DNA of 5,976 bases from Lachnoclostridium sp. UBA1241 (GTDB lineage: Bacteria > Bacillota > Clostridia > Lachnospirales > Lachnospiraceae): positions 872 through 6,847 of the forward strand of contig DBWJ01000073.1 of NCBI GenBank assembly GCA_002308955.1, written 5' to 3'. Positions within the stretch are counted from its first letter, which is position 1. Every line of letters begins with the position of its first letter. The position numbers were made by a program, and so were the translations under genes. The notes under the pieces were generated by a model, which was given only the letters and a program-made list of their open reading frames with translations, did not search any database and had not been told where the DNA came from. This document shows positions 5,104 to 5,976 of the stretch, piece after piece.

Positions 5104-5976
5104 ATGAACTATTATGTAAACGGGGCAGCCCTCACCGAGGGCGACGGCAGCAAGGAACGGCCGTTTAAGAGAATCGGGGACGCGGCAAGAGTCGCGATGC
5201 CCGGCGATGAAGTCATTGTTGCGAAGGGTGTGTACCGCGAGTACGTTAACCCGTTCCGCGGCGGCACGAAGGATGCCCGCATCACGTACCGGTCGGAGGA
5301 ACCGCTTGGGGCGGTCATCACCGGCGCGGAGGTTGTGAAGGGCTGGAAGAAGTATAAGAGATATAAGAACGTGTGGACCGTCCGTATCCCGAACGGGATT
5401 TTCGGCAATTACAATCCGTACACCACAGAAGTGTACGGCGACTGGTATTTTGCGCCGGCCGTACGCCACACGGGCGCGGTTTATCTGAACGACCGCATGC
5501 TTTATGAGACCGAATCTTTGGAGGAGTGTATCGCGGGTGAGGTTTACAAGCCCTCCTGGGAGCCCGAGTACTCCGTTTACAAATGGTACAGCGAGCAGGA
5601 CGGCAACGAGACCGTTCTTTACGCGAACTTCCAGGGAGCTGACCCGAACAAGGAGAACGTCGAGATTAACGTCCGCAGACGCTGCTTCTTCCCGGACAAG
5701 ACCGGTCGCGGCTACATCACCGTAAGCGGCTTCAATATCCAGAAGGCCGCCACGACTTGGGCGCCGCCGGCAGCTTTCCAGGACGGCATGGTAGGCCCTC
5801 ACTGGAGCAAGGGCTGGATCATCGAGGACTGTGAGATTTCCAACAGTAAGTGCTGCGGCATCTCCCTCGGCAAATACTACGACGCCGAGAACGATCACTA
5901 CTTTACGACGAAGCATATGAAGAGCCCCACGCAGATGGAGCGTGACGCCGTATGCCGCGGACAGTATCACGGCTGG
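5104..5976 (+). CDS. GH120-type beta-xylosidase, N-terminal 291 residues (3' end outside window)
   Basis: The protein should release xylose from xylo-oligosaccharides in the cytoplasm, as it has no signal peptide. Its sequence closely follows what I recall of the GH120 enzyme XylC of Thermoanaerobacterium saccharolyticum. Shared stretches include GDEVIVAKGVYREYV (35-49), VWTVRIPNGIFG...NPY, YANFQGADPN (173-182), the ENVEINVRRRCFFP strand, AATTWAPPAA (around Trp219) and HWSKGWIIED (233-242). The N-terminal GDGSKERPFKRIGDAARVA pattern is typical of right-handed parallel beta-helix proteins. The catalytic Asp and Glu of XylC (near residues 382 and 405) lie beyond the window, so activity cannot be confirmed here; roughly half the protein is missing. 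AGAGGAGG at 5091-5098, five bases before ATG, fixes the start. The 60-bp gap from the previous gene contains no hairpin terminator, so the two are probably cotranscribed. A general beta-helix lyase is the alternative, but less likely. Confidence 0.9.
   Translation, partial: MNYYVNGAALTEGDGSKERPFKRIGDAARVAMPGDEVIVAKGVYREYVNPFRGGTKDARITYRSEEPLGAVITGAEVVKGWKKYKRYKNVWTVRIPNGIFGNYNPYTTEVYGDWYFAPAVRHTGAVYLNDRMLYETESLEECIAGEVYKPSWEPEYSVYKWYSEQDGNETVLYANFQGADPNKENVEINVRRRCFFPDKTGRGYITVSGFNIQKAATTWAPPAAFQDGMVGPHWSKGWIIEDCEISNSKCCGISLGKYYDAENDHYFTTKHMKSPTQMERDAVCRGQYHGW

Noticed and set aside
5050..5970. A 306-codon open frame on the minus strand
   Set aside because: It lies fully antisense to the GH120-type gene, whose protein matches a known family along its length. 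The minus frame has no recognisable domain and arises from GC-rich codon usage.

Overview
The window reads as a piece of a chromosome from an anaerobic, fibre-degrading Firmicute, most plausibly a gut or rumen Clostridia/Lachnospiraceae-type bacterium. The reasons are a clostridial-type pyruvate phosphate dikinase, strong AGGAGG-type ribosome binding sites throughout, a lipoprotein GH10 xylanase with a Thr/Pro linker, and an intracellular GH120-type beta-xylosidase. The DNA is moderately GC-rich by eye. This placement is inference, because no rRNA or other taxonomic marker is present. All six genes I support lie on the + strand.

Layout. Positions 1-384 hold the 3' end of ppdK, followed by a hairpin terminator (403-434). 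Positions 476-937 encode a small membrane-anchored protein of unknown function, and 975-2192 a lipoprotein GH10 endo-xylanase. These two sit 37 bp apart and share a strong intrinsic terminator (2213-2250). A near-consensus extended -10 promoter (2249-2277) then drives an orphan polytopic membrane protein (2343-3116). The next intergenic stretch (3117-3273) is dense with signals. It has a repeated ATTGCCTGCA element, a 9-bp-stem terminator, and a promoter nested inside that terminator. That promoter leads into 3274-5043, an uncharacterised glycoside-hydrolase-like protein, and then 5104-5976 (running off the window), the N-terminal part of a GH120-type beta-xylosidase.

How the genes may work together. 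The GH10 enzyme should sit on the outer face of the membrane and cut xylan into xylo-oligosaccharides. After uptake by a transporter not seen here, these would be trimmed in the cytoplasm by the GH120-like enzyme, possibly with help from the unknown GH-like protein beside it. PpdK belongs to central PEP/pyruvate metabolism and is probably just a neighbour. No mobile element, CRISPR array, tRNA or rRNA was seen, and no gap between genes exceeds 160 bp. The most interesting item is the GH-like protein at 3274-5043, which has enzyme-like architecture, matches no family I can name with confidence, and is apparently cotranscribed with the GH120 gene.
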